A stretch of 64,000 nt of DNA. Origin: Xiphydria camelus (Eukaryota > Arthropoda > Insecta > Hymenoptera > Xiphydriidae). Both the position numbers and the translations under genes were made by a program. Below, piece after piece: positions 54,189 to 64,000 of the stretch. Each line of letters starts with the position of its first letter. The stretch's first letter is position 1. Under the pieces are notes generated by a model. It saw only the letters and a list, made by a program, of their open reading frames with translations, ran no database searches and had not been told where the DNA came from. Location: contig OY783194.1 in assembly GCA_963678675.1 (NCBI GenBank), positions 21,120,278 to 21,184,277 on the forward strand, given 5' to 3'.

Positions 54189-55487
54189 ATGGAAATATCT
54201 CTACCCGCTAAGCCTGAGAGGGCTTTGACGAAACGACAATTTCAGGCAGAGGCTGAACAGCGGCAATACTTCATGTTTTCCGACTACTACGCCTTGCTAC
54301 GGATTTTCGAGTATCTCAACTTTCAGGACCTGCTGCGAGCGGCGAGAGTGTGTAGAATGTGGCGTGATCTCGCCGTGCATCCCTCGCTGTGGAGGACGGT
54401 GCGGATGAAGGGTAAGTGCGAGGTGACCGATTGGGACGGATTTGCGAAGGCGTTGAAGAGGTGCGGCACGCGACACTTGGATCTGAGTGAGATGGTGGTC
54501 GAGGAGGCGGAGTCCGACGCTATCTCGGAGAAATTCGTATCCGTAATATCAAGGTTTACGAATCTCGTTAAGCTGGAGCTGTTCCAGTGCCCTGCAAACG
54601 TCATCGAAGAAGTGATCGAGAACTGCCCGCAGTTGGAGGTGTTGAGTGCAATGTCGATAGAGCCCTGCTCTTCTTTGAATTTGAGCTCCGCCGGAAATCT
54701 GAAACGCTGTCAGGAGCTAAAATTGAGGGCGATAAACTGGATGTCCTTGGAGACGGGTCTCTCATCTTTGCAGACGCTGGCTCAGTTAACTCATTTTAGT
54801 CTGACGACTGTGGAAGAACTCTACGGGTTTGAACTTGACATTTTAGAATCGTTAACAACCCTGGAAACGCTTGAACTCGGAAAGTGTTCCTACCTTCATA
54901 AAGAATTCGGCACGCGGGTACTTCCGAAATTGCACAATTTGAAACGTCTTAGACTGGAGAATGGATTATTCTTGTGCTGTACGTTCGAGATACTCGAGGG
55001 CGTGTCGAAGCTGAAAAATTTGAGTCAATTGGAATTAGTCAACTTCGAAGTGAAGAACGGCTTCGACAAATACTTGGCGAAATGCAAGAATATCAAAAGG
55101 CTACTGATAATACCGATTTATACATCGAATTATGCCATGTCGAACAACATGATTCTCAGTGGCGTCATGGAGTTATCAAATAACTTAACGCACTTCGGCT
55201 GGGGTTTTGCCGACACGGGCGATTTTATACCGGTGTTAAAACCAATTCCGTACTTGAAGTCGATCGAGAATATAGAAGATGATAGTTTAGAGGAAGACGA
55301 TCAGGTGCTACCGAACCTGACGGATTCGCAAGTATACATTTTGCGATTGTCTCAACTGCGGAAGCTTCTCCTCACCGCGTTGCCAAAGACGCGGTTCGAA
55401 ACCTTGGAAATTCCCTTCGACACCAAGTGGCAGCAGATTATTTCAGATTCTACCGCTCTCTCAGTAACCAAGAGACAGATAAAGTAA
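54189..55487 (+). CDS. F-box/leucine-rich-repeat protein, unit 12, with stop-codon loss
   Basis: 432 residues. The usual TAG stop has become CAG (AAGAGACAGATAAAGTAA, about 55470-55487), so the protein gains Gln-Ile-Lys before the next stop. It also carries Val373, otherwise seen only in units 1-5, although its flanking spacer belongs to the right-hand subfamily. The two changes lie within 180 bp of each other at the 3' end of the gene, so a conversion tract or an independent reversion is possible. The short basic extension is unlikely to break the protein. Confidence 0.9.
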   Translation: MEISLPAKPERALTKRQFQAEAEQRQYFMFSDYYALLRIFEYLNFQDLLRAARVCRMWRDLAVHPSLWRTVRMKGKCEVTDWDGFAKALKRCGTRHLDLSEMVVEEAESDAISEKFVSVISRFTNLVKLELFQCPANVIEEVIENCPQLEVLSAMSIEPCSSLNLSSAGNLKRCQELKLRAINWMSLETGLSSLQTLAQLTHFSLTTVEELYGFELDILESLTTLETLELGKCSYLHKEFGTRVLPKLHNLKRLRLENGLFLCCTFEILEGVSKLKNLSQLELVNFEVKNGFDKYLAKCKNIKRLLIIPIYTSNYAMSNNMILSGVMELSNNLTHFGWGFADTGDFIPVLKPIPYLKSIENIEDDSLEEDDQVLPNLTDSQVYILRLSQLRKLLLTALPKTRFETLEIPFDTKWQQIISDSTALSVTKRQIK

Positions 55488-55544
55488 TCGCTAAAGAATT
55501 CAAGGAAGCGAACGATGCGAGATGATTAACATTTTCTTTTAATT

Positions 55545-56111
55545 TTATTCTGCCTCGTCATCGTCAAGGAGGTTCTTATCTAGTATATTCAACAAAAGTA
55601 TCGTGTTTCCGTATATTATATTTATACACACGTCGATATTGATGGCAGAAATAAGATCGTACGGTATTTGCATTCCCGACAGGAGCGACGCGATATCGCT
55701 AACGATTTGAGTCAATAAGTCTCTGGATATGACAATTCGTAAAACCTAGTCTCTCATTATTACACGTACATTAGCTGTCATCCGACACTTTACCATGTCC
55801 CTAAATATTACGACACTGCCATTTGGCGTAATTGTACGAAAAGGGGAAACAAAGATATCAAATTTCCTTAAAAAAAATTGCTCCCTCTTACGGTGGACGA
55901 AATTTGACACAACGGTTCATACCGCTCGATATTATTGCTATCTAAGTAAAGCACTAATTTAGAATGAATCCCATCATCGGTCACATAATGACAAGGCGAG
56001 CGGTCTATTTCGGCTAATCCAGGCTGCTAATGAGTTCGCTGCAGTCCCGCACCTTCCCGGAAAGGGCTAATTGCTGGACGAGTCGGAATAGATCGTTTTC
56101 CGCATACTTAA
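55545..56111 (-). pseudogene. Converging two-exon gene, unit 12, disabled
   Basis: Same lesions. GAATGAATCCC in exon 1 replaces GAATTAATCCC, shared only with unit 13. Confidence 0.6.
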
Positions 56112-56817
56112 GGGGGAACGCCACTGTGACGGCCCGAAAAATGACCGTTCTTCGTGAATTTTTTTAAAAGGATTAATAAATAGTTAAAGGGATGCGGTTT
56201 GTTGCATGCTATTACGTAGACTTTCAACTTCATTTATGTACATTTTTATTTAAAAATATTGTAAATTGACAATGTTATTAACATGAATGTTACCCTCGAA
56301 AAAATGAATCGCCCTTGTCCCACGTGTTTCGGTATGAAGGATTATTATCTGGAAAAAAAAATTTTTTTTTAAATATCTATAAGAATATGGCTATCGTTGT
56401 ACGCAGGGTTTTTTTTCGCAAAATGCCGAAATATTGAAATTTTTCTTCGTTATTTTCGCAGTTTTTCGTATTCTAGCAGCTTGAAAAAATAGTAAAAATC
56501 AAAATTTCAAAAAACCCCTACGTACAACGCGATAGCTATATACTTATAGATATTAAAATTTTTTTTCTTTTTTCAGATAATCCTTCATACCGAAATACGT
56601 GGGACAATGGGGAGGGCGGTTCATTTTTTCCGAGGGTAACATTCATGTTAATAACATTGTCAGTTTGGAATATTTTTAAATAAAAATGTTTACAAATGAA
56701 GCTGAAAGTTTACTTAATAGCATGCAACAAACCGCATCCCTTTAACTATTTATTAACCCTTTCAAAAAAATTCACGAAAAACGGTCATTTTTCGGGCCGT
56801 CACAGTGGCGTTCCCCC
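56112..56817. mobile_element. TTAA hairpin MITE, unit 12
   Basis: 706 bp, perfect termini, centre A9T9. Confidence 0.85.
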
Positions 56818-57065
56818 TTAATCTGATAGTTACCGCTATACTTAGAAATAGTAAGTCTTCTTGTAGAGGGGAGAATGGCGAGTTCAAGAGATGACCGACC
56901 GGGGAAAGTTAATACCTGGCTTATCAGGTTTCGAGGATCGCTTCAACATTCCATGCAGCCTGAACCCTCGTTATGACTAAGGCCGAACAACGGTACCCTT
57001 GCCCGCTAGATCCGGGACGCGGAAAATACCCAACGTAATCCCTTGTTCTAATACCAGTCACTCCT

Positions 57066-57217
57066 AGCCAATCAGGGCGCATCGTGTAAGTTTACGTCAT
57101 CCTCATCCAGCCAATCCGGGCGTACCGCGTCAGCGCACGCTACCCCCACCCACACACCGCCTTACAACTACTGTTAGATGTAAGATATATAAACCGCGAC
57201 CAAATGCATGTTAGTCA
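57066..57217 (+). promoter_or_regulatory. Unit 13 F-box promoter
   Basis: Intact, consensus sequence. Confidence 0.6.
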
Positions 57218-57500
57218 ATGCATAACCGAAGTGTATCGCCGACCGTACACAGTGCAAGCGCTCTAGCTTTTATTCGGACGCTCATAATATCTCATACGCT
57301 CAGTCTCATATATTATCATCAGGGTAATCGATTCGCTGTACTTCGCGACTTCATCCAAAAGTGTGTTTGTGTGTATAACCAAGTGAACAGTGCTTCGTCC
57401 AGCATAGAGTATCCCCAGTGAAGCACATTCAGAAACAAAATCACCGCCGGGCGATAGTGAGAGCTCTGTAGCACCAGGACGGCGCAGTCAACCAACGCCG

Positions 57501-58790
57501 ATGGAAATATCTCTACCCGCTAAGCCTGAGAGGGCTTTGACGAAACGACAATTTCAGGCAGAGGCTGAACAGCGGCAATACTTCATGTTTTCCGACTACT
57601 ACGCCTTGCTACGGATTTTCGAGTATCTCAACTTTCAGGACCTGCTGCGAGCGGCGAGAGTGTGTAGAATGTGGCGTGATCTCGCCGTGCATCCCTCGCT
57701 GTGGAGGACGGTGCGGATGAAGGGTAAGTGCGAGGTGACCGATTGGGACGGATTTGCGAAGGCGTTGAAGAGGTGCGGCACGCGACACTTGGATCTGAGT
57801 GAGATGGTGGTCGAGGAGGCGGAGTCCGACGCTATCTCGGAGAAATTCGTATCCGTAATATCAAGGTTTACGAATCTCGTTAAGCTGGAGCTGTTCCAGT
57901 GCCCTGCAAACGTCATCGAAGAAGTGATCGAGAACTGCCCGCAGTTGGAGGTGTTGAGTGCAATGTCGATAGAGCCCTGCTCTTCTTTGAATTTGAGCTC
58001 CGCCGGAAATCTGAAACGCTGTCAGGAGCTAAAATTGAGGGCGATAAACTGGATGTCCTTGGAGACGGGTCTCTCATCTTTGCAGACGCTGGCTCAGTTA
58101 ACTCATTTTAGTCTGACGACTGTGGAAGAACTCTACGGGTTTGAACTTGACATTTTAGAATCGTTAACAACCCTGGAAACGCTTGAACTCGGAAAGTGTT
58201 CCTACCTTCATAAAGAATTCGGCACGCGGGTACTTCCGAAATTGCACAATTTGAAACGTCTTAGACTGGAGAATGGATTATTCTTGTGCTGTACGTTCGA
58301 GATACTCGAGGGCGTGTCGAAGCTGAAAAATTTGAGTCAATTGGAATTAGTCAACTTCGAAGTGAAGAACGGCTTCGACAAATACTTGGCGAAATGCAAG
58401 AATATCAAAAGGCTACTGATAATACCGATTTATACATCGAATTATGCCATGTCGAACAACATGATTCTCAGTGGCGTCATGGAGTTATCAAATAACTTAA
58501 CGCACTTCGGCTGGGGTTTTGCCGACACGGGCGATTTTATACCGGTGTTAAAACCAATTCCGTACTTGAAGTCGATCGAGAATATAGAAGATGATAGTTT
58601 AGAGGAAGACGATCAGATGCTACCGAACCTGACGGATTCGCAAGTATACATTTTGCGATTGTCTCAACTGCGGAAGCTTCTCCTCACCGCGTTGCCAAAG
58701 ACGCGGTTCGAAACCTTGGAAATTCCCTTCGACACCAAGTGGCAGCAGATTATTTCAGATTCTACCGCTCTCTCAGTAACCAAGAGATAG
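57501..58790 (+). CDS. F-box/leucine-rich-repeat protein, unit 13
   Basis: 429 residues, Met373 and normal TAG stop, as in units 6-11. It shares the GAATGAATCCC spacer variant with unit 12 but not that unit's coding changes, so the relation between the two is mosaic. Confidence 0.9.
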   Translation: MEISLPAKPERALTKRQFQAEAEQRQYFMFSDYYALLRIFEYLNFQDLLRAARVCRMWRDLAVHPSLWRTVRMKGKCEVTDWDGFAKALKRCGTRHLDLSEMVVEEAESDAISEKFVSVISRFTNLVKLELFQCPANVIEEVIENCPQLEVLSAMSIEPCSSLNLSSAGNLKRCQELKLRAINWMSLETGLSSLQTLAQLTHFSLTTVEELYGFELDILESLTTLETLELGKCSYLHKEFGTRVLPKLHNLKRLRLENGLFLCCTFEILEGVSKLKNLSQLELVNFEVKNGFDKYLAKCKNIKRLLIIPIYTSNYAMSNNMILSGVMELSNNLTHFGWGFADTGDFIPVLKPIPYLKSIENIEDDSLEEDDQMLPNLTDSQVYILRLSQLRKLLLTALPKTRFETLEIPFDTKWQQIISDSTALSVTKR

Positions 58791-58856
58791 ATAAAGTAAT
58801 CGCTAAAGAATTCAAGGAAGCGAACGATGCGAGATGATTAACATTTTCTTTTAATT

Positions 58857-59423
58857 TTATTCTGCCTCGTCATCGTCAAGGAGGTTCTTATCTAGTATAT
58901 TCAACAAAAGTATCGTGTTTCCGTATATTATATTTATACACACGTCGATATTGATGGCAGAAATAAGATCGTACGGTATTTGCATTCCCGACAGGAGCGA
59001 CGCGATATCGCTAACGATTTGAGTCAATAAGTCTCTGGATATGACAATTCGTAAAACCTAGTCTCTCATTATTACACGTACATTAGCTGTCATCCGACAC
59101 TTTACCATGTCCCTAAATATTACGACACTGCCATTTGGCGTAATTGTACGAAAAGGGGAAACAAAGATATCAAATTTCCTTAAAAAAAATTGCTCCCTCT
59201 TACGGTGGACGAAATTTGACACAACGGTTCATACCGCTCGATATTATTGCTATCTAAGTAAAGCACTAATTTAGAATGAATCCCATCATCGGTCACATAA
59301 TGACAAGGCGAGCGGTCTATTTCGGCTAATCCAGGCTGCTAATGAGTTCGCTGCAGTCCCGCACCTTCCCGGAAAGGGCTAATTGCTGGACGAGTCGGAA
59401 TAGATCGTTTTCCGCATACTTAA
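58857..59423 (-). pseudogene. Converging two-exon gene, unit 13, disabled
   Basis: Same lesions, with the GAATGAATCCC variant of unit 12. Confidence 0.6.
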
Positions 59424-60129
59424 GGGGGAACGCCACTGTGACGGCCCGAAAAATGACCGTTCTTCGTGAATTTTTTTAAAAGGATTAATAAATAGTTAAA
59501 GGGATGCGGTTTGTTGCATGCTATTACGTAGACTTTCAACTTCATTTATGTACATTTTTATTTAAAAATATTGTAAATTGACAATGTTATTAACATGAAT
59601 GTTACCCTCGAAAAAATGAATCGCCCTTGTCCCACGTGTTTCGGTATGAAGGATTATTATCTGGAAAAAAAAATTTTTTTTTAAATATCTATAAGAATAT
59701 GGCTATCGTTGTACGCAGGGTTTTTTTTCGCAAAATGCCGAAATATTGAAATTTTTCTTCGTTATTTTCGCAGTTTTTCGTATTCTAGCAGCTTGAAAAA
59801 ATAGTAAAAATCAAAATTTCAAAAAACCCCTACGTACAACGCGATAGCTATATACTTATAGATATTAAAATTTTTTTTCTTTTTTCAGATAATCCTTCAT
59901 ACCGAAATACGTGGGACAATGGGGAGGGCGGTTCATTTTTTCCGAGGGTAACATTCATGTTAATAACATTGTCAGTTTGGAATATTTTTAAATAAAAATG
60001 TTTACAAATGAAGCTGAAAGTTTACTTAATAGCATGCAACAAACCGCATCCCTTTAACTATTTATTAACCCTTTCAAAAAAATTCACGAAAAACGGTCAT
60101 TTTTCGGGCCGTCACAGTGGCGTTCCCCC
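59424..60129. mobile_element. TTAA hairpin MITE, unit 13
   Basis: 706 bp, perfect termini, centre A9T9. Confidence 0.85.
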
Positions 60130-60377
60130 TTAATCTGATAGTTACCGCTATACTTAGAAATAGTAAGTCTTCTTGTAGAGGGGAGAATGGCGAGTTCAAG
60201 AGATGACCGACCGGGGAAAGTTAATACCTGGCTTATCAGGTTTCGAGGATCGCTTCAACATTCCATGCAGCCTGAACCCTCGTTATGACTAAGGCCGAAC
60301 AACGGTACCCTTGCCCGCTAGATCCGGGACGCGGAAAATACCCAACGTAATCCCTTGTTCTAATACCAGTCACTCCT

Positions 60378-60529
60378 AGCCAATCAGGGCGCATCGTGTA
60401 AGTTTACGTCATCCTCATCCAGCCAATCCGGGCGTACCGCGTCAGCGCACGCTACCCCCACCCACACACCGCCTTACAACTACTGTTAGATGTAAGATAT
60501 ATAAACCGCGACCAAATGCATGTTAGTCA
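60378..60529 (+). promoter_or_regulatory. Unit 14 F-box promoter
   Basis: Intact, consensus sequence. Confidence 0.6.
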
Positions 60530-60812
60530 ATGCATAACCGAAGTGTATCGCCGACCGTACACAGTGCAAGCGCTCTAGCTTTTATTCGGACGCTCATAAT
60601 ATCTCATACGCTCAGTCTCATATATTATCATCAGGGTAATCGATTCGCTGTACTTCGCGACTTCATCCAAAAGTGTGTTTGTGTGTATAACCAAGTGAAC
60701 AGTGCTTCGTCCAGCATAGAGTATCCCCAGTGAAGCACATTCAGAAACAAAATCACCGCCGGGCGATAGTGAGAGCTCTGTAGCACCAGGACGGCGCAGT
60801 CAACCAACGCCG

Positions 60813-62102
60813 ATGGAAATATCTCTACCCGCTAAGCCTGAGAGGGCTTTGACGAAACGACAATTTCAGGCAGAGGCTGAACAGCGGCAATACTTCATGT
60901 TTTCCGACTACTACGCCTTGCTACGGATTTTCGAGTATCTCAACTTTCAGGACCTGCTGCGAGCGGCGAGAGTGTGTAGAATGTGGCGTGATCTCGCCGT
61001 GCATCCCTCGCTGTGGAGGACGGTGCGGATGAAGGGTAAGTGCGAGGTGACCGATTGGGACGGATTTGCGAAGGCGTTGAAGAGGTGCGGCACGCGACAC
61101 TTGGATCTGAGTGAGATGGTGGTCGAGGAGGCGGAGTCCGACGCTATCTCGGAGAAATTCGTATCCGTAATATCAAGGTTTACGAATCTCGTTAAGCTGG
61201 AGCTGTTCCAGTGCCCTGCAAACGTCATCGAAGAAGTGATCGAGAACTGCCCGCAGTTGGAGGTGTTGAGTGCAATGTCGATAGAGCCCTGCTCTTCTTT
61301 GAATTTGAGCTCCGCCGGAAATCTGAAACGCTGTCAGGAGCTAAAATTGAGGGCGATAAACTGGATGTCCTTGGAGACGGGTCTCTCATCTTTGCAGACG
61401 CTGGCTCAGTTAACTCATTTTAGTCTGACGACTGTGGAAGAACTCTACGGGTTTGAACTTGACATTTTAGAATCGTTAACAACCCTGGAAACGCTTGAAC
61501 TCGGAAAGTGTTCCTACCTTCATAAAGAATTCGGCACGCGGGTACTTCCGAAATTGCACAATTTGAAACGTCTTAGACTGGAGAATGGATTATTCTTGTG
61601 CTGTACGTTCGAGATACTCGAGGGCGTGTCGAAGCTGAAAAATTTGAGTCAATTGGAATTAGTCAACTTCGAAGTGAAGAACGGCTTCGACAAATACTTG
61701 GCGAAATGCAAGAATATCAAAAGGCTACTGATAATACCGATTTATACATCGAATTATGCCATGTCGAACAACATGATTCTCAGTGGCGTCATGGAGTTAT
61801 CAAATAACTTAACGCACTTCGGCTGGGGTTTTGCCGACACGGGCGATTTTATACCGGTGTTAAAACCAATTCCGTACTTGAAGTCGATCGAGAATATAGA
61901 AGATGATAGTTTAGAGGAAGACGATCAGATGCTACCGAACCTGACGGATTCGCAAGTATACATTTTGCGATTGTCTCAACTGCGGAAGCTTCTCCTCACC
62001 GCGTTGCCAAAGACGCGGTTCGAAACCTTGGAAATTCCCTTCGACACCAAGTGGCAGCAGATTATTTCAGATTCTACCGCTCTCTCAGTAACCAAGAGAT
62101 AG
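60813..62102 (+). CDS. F-box/leucine-rich-repeat protein, unit 14
   Basis: 429 residues, Met373, same protein as units 6-11 and 13. Last complete copy in the window. The spacer after it has the ordinary GAATTAATCCC. Confidence 0.9.
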   Translation: MEISLPAKPERALTKRQFQAEAEQRQYFMFSDYYALLRIFEYLNFQDLLRAARVCRMWRDLAVHPSLWRTVRMKGKCEVTDWDGFAKALKRCGTRHLDLSEMVVEEAESDAISEKFVSVISRFTNLVKLELFQCPANVIEEVIENCPQLEVLSAMSIEPCSSLNLSSAGNLKRCQELKLRAINWMSLETGLSSLQTLAQLTHFSLTTVEELYGFELDILESLTTLETLELGKCSYLHKEFGTRVLPKLHNLKRLRLENGLFLCCTFEILEGVSKLKNLSQLELVNFEVKNGFDKYLAKCKNIKRLLIIPIYTSNYAMSNNMILSGVMELSNNLTHFGWGFADTGDFIPVLKPIPYLKSIENIEDDSLEEDDQMLPNLTDSQVYILRLSQLRKLLLTALPKTRFETLEIPFDTKWQQIISDSTALSVTKR

Positions 62103-62168
62103 ATAAAGTAATCGCTAAAGAATTCAAGGAAGCGAACGATGCGAGATGATTAACATTTTCTTTTAATT

Positions 62169-62735
62169 TTATTCTGCCTCGTCATCGTCAAGGAGGTTCT
62201 TATCTAGTATATTCAACAAAAGTATCGTGTTTCCGTATATTATATTTATACACACGTCGATATTGATGGCAGAAATAAGATCGTACGGTATTTGCATTCC
62301 CGACAGGAGCGACGCGATATCGCTAACGATTTGAGTCAATAAGTCTCTGGATATGACAATTCGTAAAACCTAGTCTCTCATTATTACACGTACATTAGCT
62401 GTCATCCGACACTTTACCATGTCCCTAAATATTACGACACTGCCATTTGGCGTAATTGTACGAAAAGGGGAAACAAAGATATCAAATTTCCTTAAAAAAA
62501 ATTGCTCCCTCTTACGGTGGACGAAATTTGACACAACGGTTCATACCGCTCGATATTATTGCTATCTAAGTAAAGCACTAATTTAGAATTAATCCCATCA
62601 TCGGTCACATAATGACAAGGCGAGCGGTCTATTTCGGCTAATCCAGGCTGCTAATGAGTTCGCTGCAGTCCCGCACCTTCCCGGAAAGGGCTAATTGCTG
62701 GACGAGTCGGAATAGATCGTTTTCCGCATACTTAA
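62169..62735 (-). pseudogene. Converging two-exon gene, unit 14, disabled
   Basis: As in unit 6. Confidence 0.6.
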
Positions 62736-63441
62736 GGGGGAACGCCACTGTGACGGCCCGAAAAATGACCGTTCTTCGTGAATTTTTTTAAAAGGATTAA
62801 TAAATAGTTAAAGGGATGCGTTTTGTTGCATGCTATTACGTAGACTTTCAACTTCATTTATGTACATTTTTATTTAAAAATATTGTAAATTGACAATGTT
62901 ATTAACATGAATGTTACCCTCGAAAAAATGAATCGCCCTTGTCCCACGTGTTTCGGTATGAAGGATTATTATCTGGAAAAAAAAATTTTTTTTTAAATAT
63001 CTATAAGAATATGGCTATCGTTGTACGCAGGGTTTTTTTTCGCAAAATGCCGAAATATTGAAATTTTTCTTCGTTATTTTCGCAGTTTTTCGTATTCTAG
63101 CAGCTTGAAAAAATAGTAAAAATCAAAATTTCAAAAAACCCCTACGTACAACGCGATAGCTATATACTTATAGATATTAAAATTTTTTTTCTTTTTTCAG
63201 ATAATCCTTCATACCGAAATACGTGGGACAATGGGGAGGGCGGTTCATTTTTTCCGAGGGTAACATTCATGTTAATAACATTGTCAGTTTGGAATATTTT
63301 TAAATAAAAATGTTTACAAATGAAGCTGAAAGTTTACTTAATAGCATGCAACAAACCGCATCCCTTTAACTATTTATTAACCCTTTCAAAAAAATTCACG
63401 AAAAACGGTCATTTTTCGGGCCGTCACAGTGGCGTTCCCCC
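62736..63441. mobile_element. TTAA hairpin MITE, unit 14
   Basis: 706 bp, perfect termini. A private GGATGCGTTTTGTTGC lies in the left arm. Confidence 0.85.
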
Positions 63442-63689
63442 TTAATCTGATAGTTACCGCTATACTTAGAAATAGTAAGTCTTCTTGTAGAGGGGAGAAT
63501 GGCGAGTTCAAGAGATGACCGACCGGGGAAAGTTAATACCTGGCTTATCAGGTTTCGAGGATCGCTTCAACATTCCATGCAGCCTGAACCCTCGTTATGA
63601 CTAAGGCCGAACAACGGTACCCTTGCCCGCTAGATCCGGGACGCGGAAAATACCCAACGTAATCCCTTGTTCTAATACCAGTCACTCCT

Positions 63690-63841
63690 AGCCAATCAGG
63701 GCGCATCGTGTAAGTTTACGTCATCCTCATCCAGCCAATCCGGGCGTACCGCGTCAGCGCACGCTACCCCCACCCACACACCGCCTTACAACTACTGTTA
63801 GATGTAAGATATATAAACCGCGACCAAATGCATGTTAGTCA
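63690..63841 (+). promoter_or_regulatory. Promoter of a fifteenth F-box unit, gene beyond the window
   Basis: All promoter boxes are present. At the regular spacing the start codon would fall at 64125, so only part of the leader is inside the window. Confidence 0.6.
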
Positions 63842-64000
63842 ATGCATAACCGAAGTGTATCGCCGACCGTACACAGTGCAAGCGCTCTAGCTTTTATTCG
63901 GACGCTCATAATATCTCATACGCTCAGTCTCATATATTATCATCAGGGTAATCGATTCGCTGTACTTCGCGACTTCATCCAAAAGTGTGTTTGTGTGTAT

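Larger units (their letters stand above)
17073..64000 (+). repeat. Head-to-tail tandem array of ~3.31 kb F-box units, 14 complete, continuing past the window
   Basis: Start codons of the F-box gene are spaced 3313, 3312, 3311, 3310, 3311 and then eight times 3312 bp. Each unit has promoter, F-box/LRR gene, converging - strand pseudogene and TTAA hairpin MITE in the same order. Units 6-14 share a set of variants absent from 1-5: Met373, CTATTTCGGC, CTCGATATT, GTACGCAGGG and AAAAGGATTAATAAA. The last unit runs to its MITE and is followed by the promoter of a fifteenth. The near-identity points to recent duplication or ongoing conversion. Confidence 0.97.

Noticed and set aside
17073..64000. CRISPR-like or satellite interpretation of the regular repeats
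   Set aside because: The repeat unit is 3.3 kb with a full gene and promoter, with no short repeats and unique spacers.

Overview
This is eukaryotic, almost certainly insect, nuclear DNA. The evidence is intron-poor but eukaryotic gene structure (TATA/CCAAT promoters, GT-AG introns), non-LTR and LTR retrotransposon remains, many hairpin DNA transposons and long simple repeats. An ant, bee or wasp is my best guess from the overall look; nothing in the window fixes the species.

The dominant feature is a head-to-tail array from about 17 kb to the end of the window. It holds 14 complete units of 3310-3313 bp and the promoter of a fifteenth. Each unit carries, in order: a promoter (two CCAAT boxes around a TTACGTCA site, then TATATAAA); an intronless 429-residue F-box/leucine-rich-repeat gene on the + strand (presumed substrate receptor of an SCF ubiquitin ligase); a converging two-exon gene on the - strand, dead in every unit through the same two lesions; and a 706 bp hairpin element flanked by TTAA. 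The 14 F-box frames are all open and differ by 0-4 residues. Units 1-5 are the more diverse; units 6-14 are almost identical and carry traces of block duplication three units at a time.

The left edge of the array is a decayed 'unit 0'. Its F-box remnant (5792-9097) is split by a 2.4 kb LTR-type insertion with a GTCG target duplication. Its - strand gene (9164-9731) is still open across a clean phase-0 intron but has lost its N-terminus. Its hairpin element is split (9732-10202 and 16838-17072) by 6.6 kb of nested inverted repeats. Further left (1-5790) lie a LINE fragment, a long GA microsatellite, and a second LINE cut by a 3.4 kb foldback-like element with a 9 bp target duplication. Between the arms of that element sits a much older copy of the array spacer, including the first exon of the - strand gene.

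The region 10.2-16.8 kb has no gene I can recognise. It is built of palindromes, some sharing the same sequence in flipped orientation, with short exon-like pieces. How the parts work together is inference: the array looks like a recent amplification and homogenisation of one F-box gene, in which the neighbouring gene and the hairpin element were carried along.
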